Positions 1 to 5,747 are shown, numbered from the stretch's first letter. The stretch is 5,999 bases of DNA from Phycisphaeraceae bacterium (GCA_028281215.1 JANQKH010000358.1:1-5999); one strand, 5' to 3'. Program-made: numbers and translations. Notes: generated from the letters alone by a model not told the origin.

Positions 1-278
1 AAGCGCGGGTATAGGCCGGTCACGATCGACGCACGGGTCGTCGTGCATTTGGCGTTGTTGTAAAACTGTGTAAACCGCATGCCCTCGGCCGCGAGTTTGT
101 CAAGGTTCGGCGTGTTCACCTCTCCGCCATAACAACCAATGTCGCTGAACCCCATATCGTCGCACATGATGAGAATGATGTTCGGTCGTGTGCCGGCGAG
201 TTTGGCGTCGGCGACAGTTTTCGACACCAAACCAATAACACAAAGCGCGAAAATGACTGGGGTGATTCGTTTACTCAT
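1..278 (-). CDS. Secreted sulfatase (arylsulfatase family, S1 type), N-terminal part, cut by the left window edge
   Basis: The first 92 residues of a type I sulfatase, which hydrolyses sulfate esters; here probably exported and acting on sulfated polysaccharides or similar substrates. Residues 1-25 form a signal peptide (KR near the start, hydrophobic ITPVIFALCVIGLV, then a plausible cleavage after ADA). The mature part opens with RPNIILIMCDDMGFSDIGCY, the family's first conserved block, where D40 and D41 should bind the active-site calcium. NTPNLDKLAAEGMRFT follows, then CTTTRASIVTGLYP, the block around the catalytic residue. C78 would be converted to formylglycine. The usual maturation motif is CxPxR; here the third position is Thr (CTTTR), while C78 and R82 are kept. 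The remaining several hundred residues lie outside the window. The start at 278 is the ATG directly before the signal peptide; no strong Shine-Dalgarno is seen. It is transcribed divergently from the flotillin gene. The family is sure, the substrate unknown. Confidence 0.93.
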   Translation of the reverse strand, partial: MSKRITPVIFALCVIGLVSKTVADAKLAGTRPNIILIMCDDMGFSDIGCYGGEVNTPNLDKLAAEGMRFTQFYNNAKCTTTRASIVTGLYPR

Positions 279-357
279 GATTGGGCCGCTTTCAATGGTG
301 GAGCGTGGAAGACACCGCACGAACCATGATACTTTGCCGATCCCTGATGACGGAAAC

Positions 358-374
358 GGCGAAGCCAATTCGCC
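358..374. repeat. Short inverted repeat GGCGAA-N5-TTCGCC in the sulfatase/floA divergent region
   Basis: A perfect 6 bp inverted repeat with a 5 nt spacer. The right arm plus one base (TTCGCCG) occurs again at 391-397, just before the candidate -10 of floA and inside another small self-complementary stretch (GGCGATTCGCC, 386-396). The arrangement around the weak floA promoter could mark a regulator site, but repeats this short also arise by chance in GC-rich DNA. Confidence 0.3.
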
Positions 375-403
375 GGGACAAGGCGGGCGATTCGCCGTAT
401 CAT
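375..403 (+). promoter_or_regulatory. Weak candidate promoter for floA
   Basis: GGGACA (375-380) is followed after 17 bp by TATCAT (398-403). This matches the sigma-70 consensus at four of six positions in the -35 box and five of six in the -10 box (TATAAT). It lies about 60 bp before the floA start codon, in the only non-coding stretch available, the 185 bp between floA and the divergent sulfatase. The spacing is ideal but the -35 is poor, so the call is tentative. Confidence 0.3.
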
Positions 404-453
404 GTGGAAGTTCCGGGGATCGGCCCCGTTTGGTCAAACCAACGGTTCTCATT

Positions 454-458
454 GGAGG
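454..458 (+). promoter_or_regulatory. Ribosome binding site that fixes the floA start
   Basis: GGAGG sits 5 nt before the ATG at 464. The reading frame stays open upstream to a TTG at 281, but the 61 extra residues do not resemble flotillins, and this strong Shine-Dalgarno precedes the hydrophobic N-terminus expected for FloA. The start at 464 is therefore chosen. Confidence 0.85.
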
Positions 459-463
459 CAAAA

Positions 464-1471
464 ATGAATCCGGTCATCATTGTCATTCTCGTCATCGTCG
501 GCCTGATAGTCCTGTTTGTTCTCGCCCTGATGGGGCGGTTCTTCAACCTCTGGCTGCAAGCCCGCCTCTCCGGCGCGCCGGTCAGTTTCTTCGACCTGAT
601 CGGTATGCTCTTTCGAAAGGTCGACCCGCGGTCGATCGTGATGGCGCGTATTCAATCGGTCAAAGCCGGGCTTGAAGTGTCGACCGATCAACTCGAAGCA
701 CACTACCTCGCCGGCGGGCGAATTCGCACGGTGGTCAACGCACTGATCGCCGCCGACCGGGCCAATATGTCGTTGCCGTGGGACCGGGCGTGCGCGATTG
801 ACCTGGCCGGCCGTGATATTCTCGACGCCGTCCAGACTTCGGTGAACCCCAAAGTCATCGACTGCCCGAACCCGAACTTCGGCCGCCCGACGATCGACGC
901 CGTGGCACAGGACGGTATCCAACTCAAAGCCCGTGCTCGCGTAACCGTGCGTGCCAACCTCGCCCGCCTCGTCGGTGGCGCCACCGAAGAAACCATCATT
1001 GCCCGTGTCGGCGAAGGCATCGTCACAACCATTGGCTCGGCGTCCACGCACAAAGCCGTGTTGGAGAACCCAGACCGCATCTCCAAGATGGTGTTGGAAA
1101 AAGGCCTCGACGCCGGCACAGCGTTCGAGATTCTTTCAATCGACATCGCCGACATCGACGTGGGTGAGAACATCGGCGCGAAACTGCAAGCCGACCAAGC
1201 CGAGGCCGACAAACGCCGCTTTCAGGCCGAGGCCGAGAAGCGCCGCGCGATGGCTGTCGCCCAGGAACAGGAAAACATCGCCGAGGCTCAGAAGAACCGC
1301 GCGCTGGTTGTCCTGGCCGAAGCCGAAGTGCCCAAGGCCATGGCCGACGCCTTCCGCAACGGCAACCTCGGCATCATGGACTATTACCGCATGCAGAACA
1401 TCCAATCCGACACCTCGATGCGCAGCAGCATCGCAGGCGACGACGGCGGCGCCGGTGGTAAGACGTCTTGA
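464..1471 (+). CDS. floA: Flotillin-like protein FloA (SPFH/UPF0365 family)
   Basis: A 335-residue bacterial flotillin, close to the length of Bacillus subtilis FloA (YqfA, about 331). FloA assembles in the cytoplasmic membrane, marks functional membrane microdomains and affects membrane fluidity and membrane protein complexes. Residues 3-23 are a strongly hydrophobic membrane hairpin or anchor, followed by an amphipathic stretch (FFNLWLQARLSG). The family blocks are nearly intact: QLEAHYLAGGRIRTVVNALIAADRAN (from residue 77), AIDLAGRDILDAVQTSVNPKVI (111-132), ARVTVRANLARLVGGATEETIIARVGEGI, and FEILSIDIADIDVGENIGAKLQ. Residues 241-295 are an Ala/Glu/Lys/Arg-rich coiled coil (QAEADKRRFQAEAEKRRAMA) ending in the EAEVP element. 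A segment around CPNPNFGRPTID (134-145) is longer than in B. subtilis. The C-terminal tail is Gly/Asp-rich. nfeD, the common partner gene, is not adjacent. The HEAT-repeat gene follows after 40 bp. Confidence 0.97.
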   Translation: MNPVIIVILVIVGLIVLFVLALMGRFFNLWLQARLSGAPVSFFDLIGMLFRKVDPRSIVMARIQSVKAGLEVSTDQLEAHYLAGGRIRTVVNALIAADRANMSLPWDRACAIDLAGRDILDAVQTSVNPKVIDCPNPNFGRPTIDAVAQDGIQLKARARVTVRANLARLVGGATEETIIARVGEGIVTTIGSASTHKAVLENPDRISKMVLEKGLDAGTAFEILSIDIADIDVGENIGAKLQADQAEADKRRFQAEAEKRRAMAVAQEQENIAEAQKNRALVVLAEAEVPKAMADAFRNGNLGIMDYYRMQNIQSDTSMRSSIAGDDGGAGGKTS

Positions 1472-1511
1472 GATTCGTAAAGCACGTTGGTGAACAGGAT
1501 CCGTTCCTCGC

Positions 1512-3137
1512 ATGCTTGAAGGACTCGACGACATCCCATGGGGCCAGTTGACCCATGCCTATGGGGCGGCGGACGACGTGCCTTCGCAATTGCGCAAACT
1601 TGCTTCGCCTGACGCGTCGATGTGCGAAGAGGCGATGTACGAACTCTACGGCAACCTATGGCATCAAGGGACGGTGTACCAGGCCACGGCTCATGCGGTA
1701 CCGTTTCTGATCGAACTGCTTCAATCGTCGCATGTGGTCTGTAAGCCTGCCATCCTGGATTATCTTCAATCCCTGGCGACCGGAGGTTCATATCTCGACA
1801 CTCATTTCGATATGTATGGGCCTGCCGAGCAAAGTGATCCGGACTTCAAGCAGAAGATGAAGGAAGAGTTGGAACACGTGCGCAATGCGCGTGAAGCGGT
1901 TGTGGCAGGCTCCGATTTGTATCTGCAATTGTTAGACGACAACGACGTGCAGGTGCGGCGATCGGCCACGGTGGTGCTCAGTCGTTGTGGCAATCACCCT
2001 GGTGTGGTTGACCAGTTGTGCACCAAACTGAACACCGAAACCGATGAACTGACGCGAGCAAGCGCCGCATGGACTGTCTGCATGTTCGCCCATGGCCAGG
2101 ACAACGAACTGCTTGAGTTGCTTCGGAATGTATTCAACAACAAAAAGGAAGCGGATGTTGTTCGAGCGACAGCATCCTTCGCATTGCTCCGCGCAGATGC
2201 CTATGTCGATGACATGCTCGCTGAACTTGCCTCCATGTTGCCCGCCATTGATGAGCGGCTGCACGGACTGTCCATGATGTACATTTCCGGGCAAGGTGAC
2301 GAATTCATGGCGCAGGCTGCCTCGTGGATGCAGGGGCAACCGCTGAAACAGGTGAAATGGTTTACGCTTCTATTGGCGCATGAAGTGGCATCGGTCCGGG
2401 AGTCTGCGACTTGGCATGCCGAGGAGGTCTGCCGTGCCTCCCGTTCCGCCACACGGGCATTGTTGCCCGTGATCGCGCGATGTCTGGCTGATCCTGAGAA
2501 GAAAGTTCGGAACCGGACGGCCGACCTGTTGGGCACGCTGGGGCAGGACGCGCCGGCTGCCGCGGCCGAAATTCTGTCGGACAAGGATCGAACGGTACGC
2601 GTCATTGAGGCAGACGTTCGAAAACACCGCCAAGAAATGGAAGAGCATCTTCAACGGGCAGCCAAGATGGTGAAGCGGTCGCGGAAATCAACAACCGATT
2701 TGCTTGCGGGCATAGTCGCCATTGAAAACTCAAAGATGTGGTCGGATTTCAGTGACATTTCGAAATCAGTGGCGGTTTTGTCCGCACGGAAGGACGACGC
2801 CGATCTGACAGTCCCTGTTCTGTCTAAACTCATAGATCATGATGACCAATGGGTTCGTATTCATGTCATCCGCGCTCTGTGGGTCCTCAAGGGCGATCCG
2901 AATCTCATACTTCCTGCCTTGGAGCGCGAGTTGATCTGTCGTCCCACCGGCTTTCTCGCGCTGGACCTTCTGGAGCAGATGGGCGTCACCGCCGCGCCGC
3001 TGGCGCAAAAGCTGAGGCAGATGATCAATCAGAATGAACGGTTGCCTGAAATCGGAACGATCGACAGTTGGGTCGCCGAAGACGAATTTTTCGTTGAAGC
3101 GGCAGAACGGGCATTGGCACAAATGGACGATGGGTGA
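1512..3137 (+). CDS. HEAT-repeat protein of unknown function
   Basis: A 541-residue soluble protein without a signal peptide or membrane segment, built of paired helices typical of HEAT/armadillo-like solenoids, which bind proteins or other partners; no catalytic motif is visible. The N-terminal module (MLEGLDDIPWGQLTHAYGAA, then ELYGNLWHQGTVYQATAHAVPFLIELL at 44-70) resembles the start of a widespread family annotated only as HEAT repeat domain-containing protein, which supports the ATG at 1512. Repeat-like helix pairs appear near 137-172 (DVQVRRSATVVLSRCG), 180-205, 215-242, 290-325, 328-356 (KKVRNRTADLLGTLG) and 430-470 (QWVRIHVIRALWVLKGDPN). A charged helix with little repeat character occupies about 366-392. 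A Shine-Dalgarno-like AGGA lies 12 nt upstream, longer than ideal. The 40 bp gap after floA allows cotranscription. The fold assignment is good; the function is not inferable. Confidence 0.85.
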   Translation: MLEGLDDIPWGQLTHAYGAADDVPSQLRKLASPDASMCEEAMYELYGNLWHQGTVYQATAHAVPFLIELLQSSHVVCKPAILDYLQSLATGGSYLDTHFDMYGPAEQSDPDFKQKMKEELEHVRNAREAVVAGSDLYLQLLDDNDVQVRRSATVVLSRCGNHPGVVDQLCTKLNTETDELTRASAAWTVCMFAHGQDNELLELLRNVFNNKKEADVVRATASFALLRADAYVDDMLAELASMLPAIDERLHGLSMMYISGQGDEFMAQAASWMQGQPLKQVKWFTLLLAHEVASVRESATWHAEEVCRASRSATRALLPVIARCLADPEKKVRNRTADLLGTLGQDAPAAAAEILSDKDRTVRVIEADVRKHRQEMEEHLQRAAKMVKRSRKSTTDLLAGIVAIENSKMWSDFSDISKSVAVLSARKDDADLTVPVLSKLIDHDDQWVRIHVIRALWVLKGDPNLILPALERELICRPTGFLALDLLEQMGVTAAPLAQKLRQMINQNERLPEIGTIDSWVAEDEFFVEAAERALAQMDDG

Positions 3138-3209
3138 TTCGCCGCCTCGGGCGTGATTGCTGTTGGGGCCAACTTCATGACGCTCGGCCACGCGCGATGA
3201 GATCAATTC

Positions 3210-4109
3210 ATGGACGCGCCGGAACAATCGTTTGACTCTGCTAGCATCAACGTCGCGCTAGTTCGGCGATTGATCGATGCGCAATGCCCGCAATGGCGAC
3301 ACCTGCCGCTACGACCGTCGGAAAACAGTGGCTGGGACAATCGGACTTTTCGTTTGGGTGAGTCCTTGTCAGTGCGCCTGCCCAGTGCCGAGCGGTATGC
3401 GCCGCAGGTTAAAAAGGAACAGCAGTGGCTGCCGTGGCTTGCCGATCGACTGCCGCTGTCGATTCCGCAACTGGCAGCGCAGGGGAGCCCGGCTTTCGAT
3501 TACCCATGGAGTTGGTCGGTCTACCATTGGCTGCCCGGCAACATCGCCACGCCGGACAACATCCGTGACACAACGCGCTTTGCCGAACAACTTGGCGGGT
3601 TTCTTCGCGCCCTGCATCGGGTGGAAACTGAGGGTGCGCCGGTGCCGGGCGAGCACAACTTTTTCCGCGGCGGTCATTTGTCGGTTTACGATGACGAAAC
3701 ACAAACGGCGCTGACACAACTGCATGGCGTCATCGACACGCGCACTGCTGATGCGCTGTGGAAGCGAGCGATCGCCACACAGTGGCAGGCCGCGCCGGTC
3801 TGGGTTCACGGCGATGTGGCGCCGGGCAATCTGCTGGTACAGAACGAAACATTGAGCGCGGTGATCGATTTTGGATGCTGCGGTGCAGGCGATCCCGCAT
3901 GCGATCTGGCACCCACGTGGACAATGTTCAGGGGAAAAAGTCGGCGCGCATTTATCGGGGCGACCGGGCTTGCTGGTGATGTTTGGATTCGAGCGGCAGG
4001 TTGGGTCTTGTGGAAAGCGCTGATCACGCTTGAATCTGCAAATGAGCGGACGGCGCAACTCCAGCAACTGATCGACGATCTGTTGAGCACCAACTTTCAC
4101 GCAATATAG
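3210..4109 (+). CDS. Aminoglycoside/macrolide phosphotransferase-like kinase (APH family)
   Basis: A 299-residue member of the APH/choline kinase-like fold, which transfers a phosphate from a nucleotide to a hydroxyl on a small molecule. The N-lobe carries SGWDNRTFRLGESLSVRLPS (40-59), a nucleotide-binding loop and beta-3 strand; Arg56 sits where the classical beta-3 Lys is expected, as in macrolide-kinase-like subfamilies. E70 (VKKEQQWLPWL) is the likely partner glutamate. The hinge region is WSVYHWLPG. The C-lobe has the catalytic loop WVHGDVAPGNLLV (198-210; D202 catalytic, N207 metal-binding) and the metal-binding IDFGCCGAGDPACDLAPTW (219-237; D220). The active site thus looks intact. The length is normal for the family. 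The start at 3210 has only a weak TGAG upstream. It lies 72 bp after the HEAT gene, with no obvious partner. Substrate unknown; the family is broad and mostly uncharacterised, so a resistance role should not be assumed. Confidence 0.9.
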   Translation: MDAPEQSFDSASINVALVRRLIDAQCPQWRHLPLRPSENSGWDNRTFRLGESLSVRLPSAERYAPQVKKEQQWLPWLADRLPLSIPQLAAQGSPAFDYPWSWSVYHWLPGNIATPDNIRDTTRFAEQLGGFLRALHRVETEGAPVPGEHNFFRGGHLSVYDDETQTALTQLHGVIDTRTADALWKRAIATQWQAAPVWVHGDVAPGNLLVQNETLSAVIDFGCCGAGDPACDLAPTWTMFRGKSRRAFIGATGLAGDVWIRAAGWVLWKALITLESANERTAQLQQLIDDLLSTNFHAI

Positions 4110-4235
4110 GCCGCGAAGAATCCATTGAAAAGCGGAAGTTCCATTTCTCTTTCAATTCGTAACTATTTAATTAATAATATTTTAACTTGTCTTACATGAG
4201 AATTGCTAATTTGTGATGAAAGATAATGGTAGATA

Positions 4236-4264
4236 TTGACAGTTTATGGAATCTTAAGTAGACT
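4236..4264 (+). promoter_or_regulatory. Sigma-70-type promoter for the pduL/shell-protein operon
   Basis: A perfect -35 box TTGACA (4236-4241) is separated by exactly 17 bp from TAGACT (4259-4264), which matches the -10 consensus at four of six positions. The region upstream is AT-rich, as an UP element would be. Transcription would begin near 4271, giving a leader of roughly 74 nt before the pduL start at 4345. This is the strongest promoter-like sequence seen in the window. Confidence 0.65.
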
Positions 4265-4289
4265 TGGTATATCGGTTTCGCCGTCGGCT

Positions 4290-4309
4290 CGTTCGATGCG
4301 TCTCGAACG
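4290..4309 (+). promoter_or_regulatory. Inverted repeat CGTTCGA-N6-TCGAACG in the pduL leader (operator or mRNA hairpin)
   Basis: A perfect 7 bp inverted repeat with a 6 nt spacer, beginning about 20 nt after the predicted transcription start and ending 35 nt before the pduL start codon. It could be the binding site of a dimeric repressor placed just downstream of the promoter, or a stem-loop in the leader RNA. There is no U-tract after it, so it is not an intrinsic terminator. The regulator is not in this window. Confidence 0.45.
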
Positions 4310-4333
4310 GCTCAATGTCGCCCCGATTTGCCC

Positions 4334-4339
4334 GAAAGG
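4334..4339 (+). promoter_or_regulatory. Ribosome binding site that decides the pduL start
   Basis: GAAAGG lies 5 nt before the ATG at 4345. The frame is open further upstream, with an ATG at 4315 that has no Shine-Dalgarno and a TTG at 4264 that overlaps the predicted -10 box. Starting at 4345 places the amphipathic targeting helix directly at the N-terminus, as in other BMC cargo. Confidence 0.65.
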
Positions 4340-4344
4340 TTCCC

Positions 4345-5040
4345 ATGGTCAGTCCATCGCTGGATCGCAGACAGGTCGAACAACTGGTCCGGCAGGTGTT
4401 GCGCGATCGGTGGACCGAGAATGGCGGCATTGGGCATACGGCTAAACCGTCATCGCACAACGGTGGGCCTAACCCGTTGCTGGTCAACGTCTCGGCTCGG
4501 CATGTGCATGTGAATCAGCAAGCGCTCGATGTTTTGTTCGGGCCGGGCTCCTCACTTTCAAAACTGAAGGATCTGTATCAACCGGGTGAGTTCGCCAGCG
4601 AGCAGACGGTGAACATCATTGGGCCGCGCAATCGCATGATTCCAAACGTGCGCATCCTTGGGCCGATCCGTGATTACACGCAGGTTGAGCTTTCGTACAC
4701 CGACGGCATCTTCATGGGCATTGACCTGCCGTTGCGTGTCAGTGGCAATCACGAAGGCACGCCCGGTTGCGTGCTGGTTGGTCCGCACGGCGCGTACAAC
4801 ATGACCGAAGGCGTGATCCGGGCTGAGCGTCATGTGCACATGGGGCCGGCCGACCTCGCGCACTTTGGTGTCAAGGACGGCGACTACATGCAACTGAAAA
4901 TCGGCGGGCCTTGCGGCGTGACATTCGACCGCCTGCTCGTTCGTGAACATCCGAAAGTCCGACTTGAGGTGCACATCGACACTGACGAAGGCAACGCGTG
5001 TCATCTGCCCTCGGCGACCCATATGGAATTGATCAAGTAA
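4345..5040 (+). CDS. pduL: PduL-type phosphate acyltransferase (phosphotransacylase) of a bacterial microcompartment
   Basis: A 231-residue PduL, the zinc-dependent phosphotransacylase that interconverts acyl-CoA plus phosphate and acyl-phosphate plus CoA, recycling CoA inside microcompartments. It is unrelated to Pta. Residues 5-23 (SLDRRQVEQLVRQVLRDRW) form an amphipathic helix with hydrophobic positions 11, 14, 15, 18 and 19. With the Gly/Pro/Ser-rich linker at 24-44, it looks like an encapsulation peptide. The two PduL halves follow: VNVSARHVHV (47-56) with H53 and H55, LYQPGEFASEQTV, NVRILGPIRDYTQVELS (101-117) with R109 and E115, then GVIRAERHVHM (156-166) with H163 and H165, and LEVHIDTDEGNA (207-218) with H210. 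These His and Glu residues match the di-zinc ligands known for the family, so the site looks complete. The first shell gene follows after 46 bp, probably in the same operon. In PVM bacteria the substrate may be lactyl- or propionyl-CoA; this is inferred. Confidence 0.95.
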   Translation: MVSPSLDRRQVEQLVRQVLRDRWTENGGIGHTAKPSSHNGGPNPLLVNVSARHVHVNQQALDVLFGPGSSLSKLKDLYQPGEFASEQTVNIIGPRNRMIPNVRILGPIRDYTQVELSYTDGIFMGIDLPLRVSGNHEGTPGCVLVGPHGAYNMTEGVIRAERHVHMGPADLAHFGVKDGDYMQLKIGGPCGVTFDRLLVREHPKVRLEVHIDTDEGNACHLPSATHMELIK

Positions 5041-5053
5041 GCACTCAATGCAT

Positions 5054-5071
5054 TCAGCCGCGATCGGCTGA
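5054..5071 (+). promoter_or_regulatory. Stem-loop between pduL and the first BMC-H gene
   Basis: TCAGCCG (5054-5060) and CGGCTGA (5065-5071) are exact inverted complements around a CGAT loop, giving a compact 7 bp, GC-rich hairpin. It starts 13 nt after the pduL stop and ends 2 nt before the AAGGAG ribosome binding site (5074-5079) of the shell gene. No U-run follows, so it is not a terminator. It may be an mRNA processing or stabilising element favouring high shell-protein expression; this role is inferred. Confidence 0.5.
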
Positions 5072-5086
5072 TTAAGGAGCAATGCA

Positions 5087-5383
5087 ATGGCACAGCAAGC
5101 ACTCGGCATGGTTGAAACCAAAGGCATCGTGTCGCTGATCGAAGCGACAGACGCGATGTGTAAAGCCGCCAATGTTTCCATGATTGGATGGGACAAAGTC
5201 GGCGCGGGCATGGTCACCGGCTTTGTCAGCGGCGATGTCGCGGCGGTCAAGGCGGCGGTTGACGCCGGCGCGGCCGCGGCGGGACGCATCGGCGAAGTCG
5301 TCGGCGTCCACATCATCCCCCGGCCACACGACGAACTCGGCGCATTGCTGCCGAAGCCGAAGAAAACCGCGGCGTCGAAGTAA
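5087..5383 (+). CDS. BMC-H hexameric microcompartment shell protein (first copy)
   Basis: A 98-residue single-domain BMC protein (Pfam BMC family, PduA/CcmK-like). Such proteins form flat hexamers that tile the facets of the polyhedral protein shell and pass small metabolites through a central pore. The family signature is clear: ALGMVETKGIVSLIEATDAM (5-24), the pore region DKVGAGMVTGFVSGDV (36-51) and VKAAVDAGAAAAGRIGEVVG, then VHIIPRPHDELGALLP near the end. The pore loop aligned with the GSG of PduA reads GAG. A Lys-rich tail (KPKKTAASK) extends past the domain. AAGGAG lies 7 nt before the ATG at 5087, a strong ribosome binding site. It follows pduL after 46 bp and probably shares its promoter. 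It is a paralogue, not a duplicate, of the BMC-H gene at 5765. The family is certain; the compartment type rests on context. Confidence 0.97.
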   Translation: MAQQALGMVETKGIVSLIEATDAMCKAANVSMIGWDKVGAGMVTGFVSGDVAAVKAAVDAGAAAAGRIGEVVGVHIIPRPHDELGALLPKPKKTAASK

Positions 5384-5398
5384 AACGCCAGCCTGACG

Positions 5399-5695
5399 CT
5401 ACCGATCGATCGCGTTCTCCAGCCAGCCTCGACGCTCAGTACCTGGATCGCCCTTGATCGGCACGACGATGATGCGAAAGTCGCTGGACGTCAGGTGAAT
5501 CACACGCTTGGTGCCCCGCAATCCGTCGTGCTCGGTTTCATCGGATTCGACCATGCCGTCCGGCAGCGCGGAAAGATCGACCTTGGGCTTGATGGATTCG
5601 CGATTCGGATAGCTGGTTACCGGCGGGGCAACGATTTGAATCGAGTGACCGCAGCCGGCAATCAGCAGCAGAAACGTAAGCAGCAGCAATTTCAT
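5399..5695 (-). CDS. Small predicted lipoprotein, opposite strand within the microcompartment locus
   Basis: A 98-residue protein of unrecognised family. Residues 1-15 (MKLLLLTFLLLIAGC) are a textbook lipoprotein signal: Lys2, a hydrophobic run, and the lipobox IAGC with the lipidated Cys15. The mature 84 residues are polar, with a Pro-rich start (IVAPPVTSYPNRESIKPKVD) and a C-terminal SSDFRIIVVPIKGDPG segment. The frame extends to an ATG at 5746, but the start at 5695 is preferred: it places the signal at the N-terminus and is preceded by GAGG with a 6 nt gap. The gene fills the space between two shell genes, converging on the first (15 bp between stops) and diverging from the second (69 bp between starts). 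A cell-envelope protein has no obvious role in a cytosolic shell. Signal and ribosome binding site support a real gene, though no family match could be tested. Confidence 0.62.
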   Translation of the reverse strand: MKLLLLTFLLLIAGCGHSIQIVAPPVTSYPNRESIKPKVDLSALPDGMVESDETEHDGLRGTKRVIHLTSSDFRIIVVPIKGDPGTERRGWLENAIDR

Positions 5696-5701
5696 AACAG
5701 A

Positions 5702-5705
5702 CCTC
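5702..5705 (-). promoter_or_regulatory. Ribosome binding site of the small lipoprotein gene
   Basis: On the minus strand GAGG (within TGTGAGG) precedes the ATG at 5695 by 6 nt. It selects this start over the in-frame ATG at 5746, which would put 17 extra residues before the lipoprotein signal. Confidence 0.55.
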
Positions 5706-5709
5706 ACAC

Positions 5710-5747
5710 GATGAAGCAGCCGGCCTGCCAAAAGGTTCACCTTCATC
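5710..5747. repeat. Inverted repeat GATGAAG-N24-CTTCATC between the lipoprotein and second BMC-H genes
   Basis: Perfect 7 bp arms at 5710-5716 and 5741-5747 flank a 24 nt centre in the 69 bp divergent gap. Both genes' ribosome binding sites lie just outside the arms. It could be a shared operator or a leader hairpin, but the long spacer makes a chance origin quite possible. No convincing promoter boxes are visible in the gap, so the second shell gene may rely on read-through from the pduL promoter. Confidence 0.3.

Larger units (their letters stand above)
4110..4344. other. AT-rich intergenic and leader region before pduL
   Basis: This 235 bp gap lies between the phosphotransferase and pduL. 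From about 4136 to 4260 it is markedly AT-rich (for example TTTAATTAATAATATTTTAA at 4166-4185), unlike the GC-rich genes on both sides. It holds the pduL promoter and leader hairpin described separately. A weak second promoter-like pair, TTAACT (4182-4187) and GCTAAT (4205-4210) with 17 bp spacing, is also present. I see no gene in it. Confidence 0.7.

Noticed and set aside
281..463. N-terminal extension of the flotillin frame from a TTG at 281
   Set aside because: The 61 extra residues do not look like a flotillin N-terminus, and a strong GGAGG precedes the ATG at 464, directly before the membrane segment.
449..1212. Long open frames on the minus strand across floA (449-1051 and 703-1212)
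   Set aside because: They mirror the codon pattern of floA, show no recognisable domain, and oppose a gene with clear family motifs.
2766..3227. Minus-strand open frame across the 3' end of the HEAT gene and the following gap
   Set aside because: Low-complexity, Arg/Gln/His-rich translation without motifs; it opposes a well supported gene.
3369..4100. Minus-strand 243-codon open frame opposite the phosphotransferase
   Set aside because: The plus-strand frame contains the full HGD...N and IDFG kinase motifs; the minus-strand product has no recognisable features.
3210..4109. Calling the APH-family protein an antibiotic resistance determinant
   Set aside because: The fold covers many housekeeping and uncharacterised small-molecule kinases; there are no mobile elements or resistance neighbours.
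4124..4156. ATTGAAA...TTTCAAT inverted repeat after the phosphotransferase as an intrinsic terminator
   Set aside because: The arms are AT-rich with a 19 nt loop, and no U-run follows directly, so it lacks the features of a Rho-independent terminator.
4264..4344. PduL starting at the TTG at 4264 or the ATG at 4315
   Set aside because: The TTG overlaps the predicted -10 box, and the ATG at 4315 has no ribosome binding site, while 4345 has GAAAGG and puts the targeting helix at the N-terminus.
4558..5329. Minus-strand open frames opposite pduL and the first BMC-H gene
   Set aside because: They are antisense to two genes with unmistakable family signatures and show no features of their own.
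5403..5412. CGATCGATCG palindrome near the end of the lipoprotein gene
   Set aside because: A short simple palindrome inside coding sequence, without context that suggests a terminator or a protein site.
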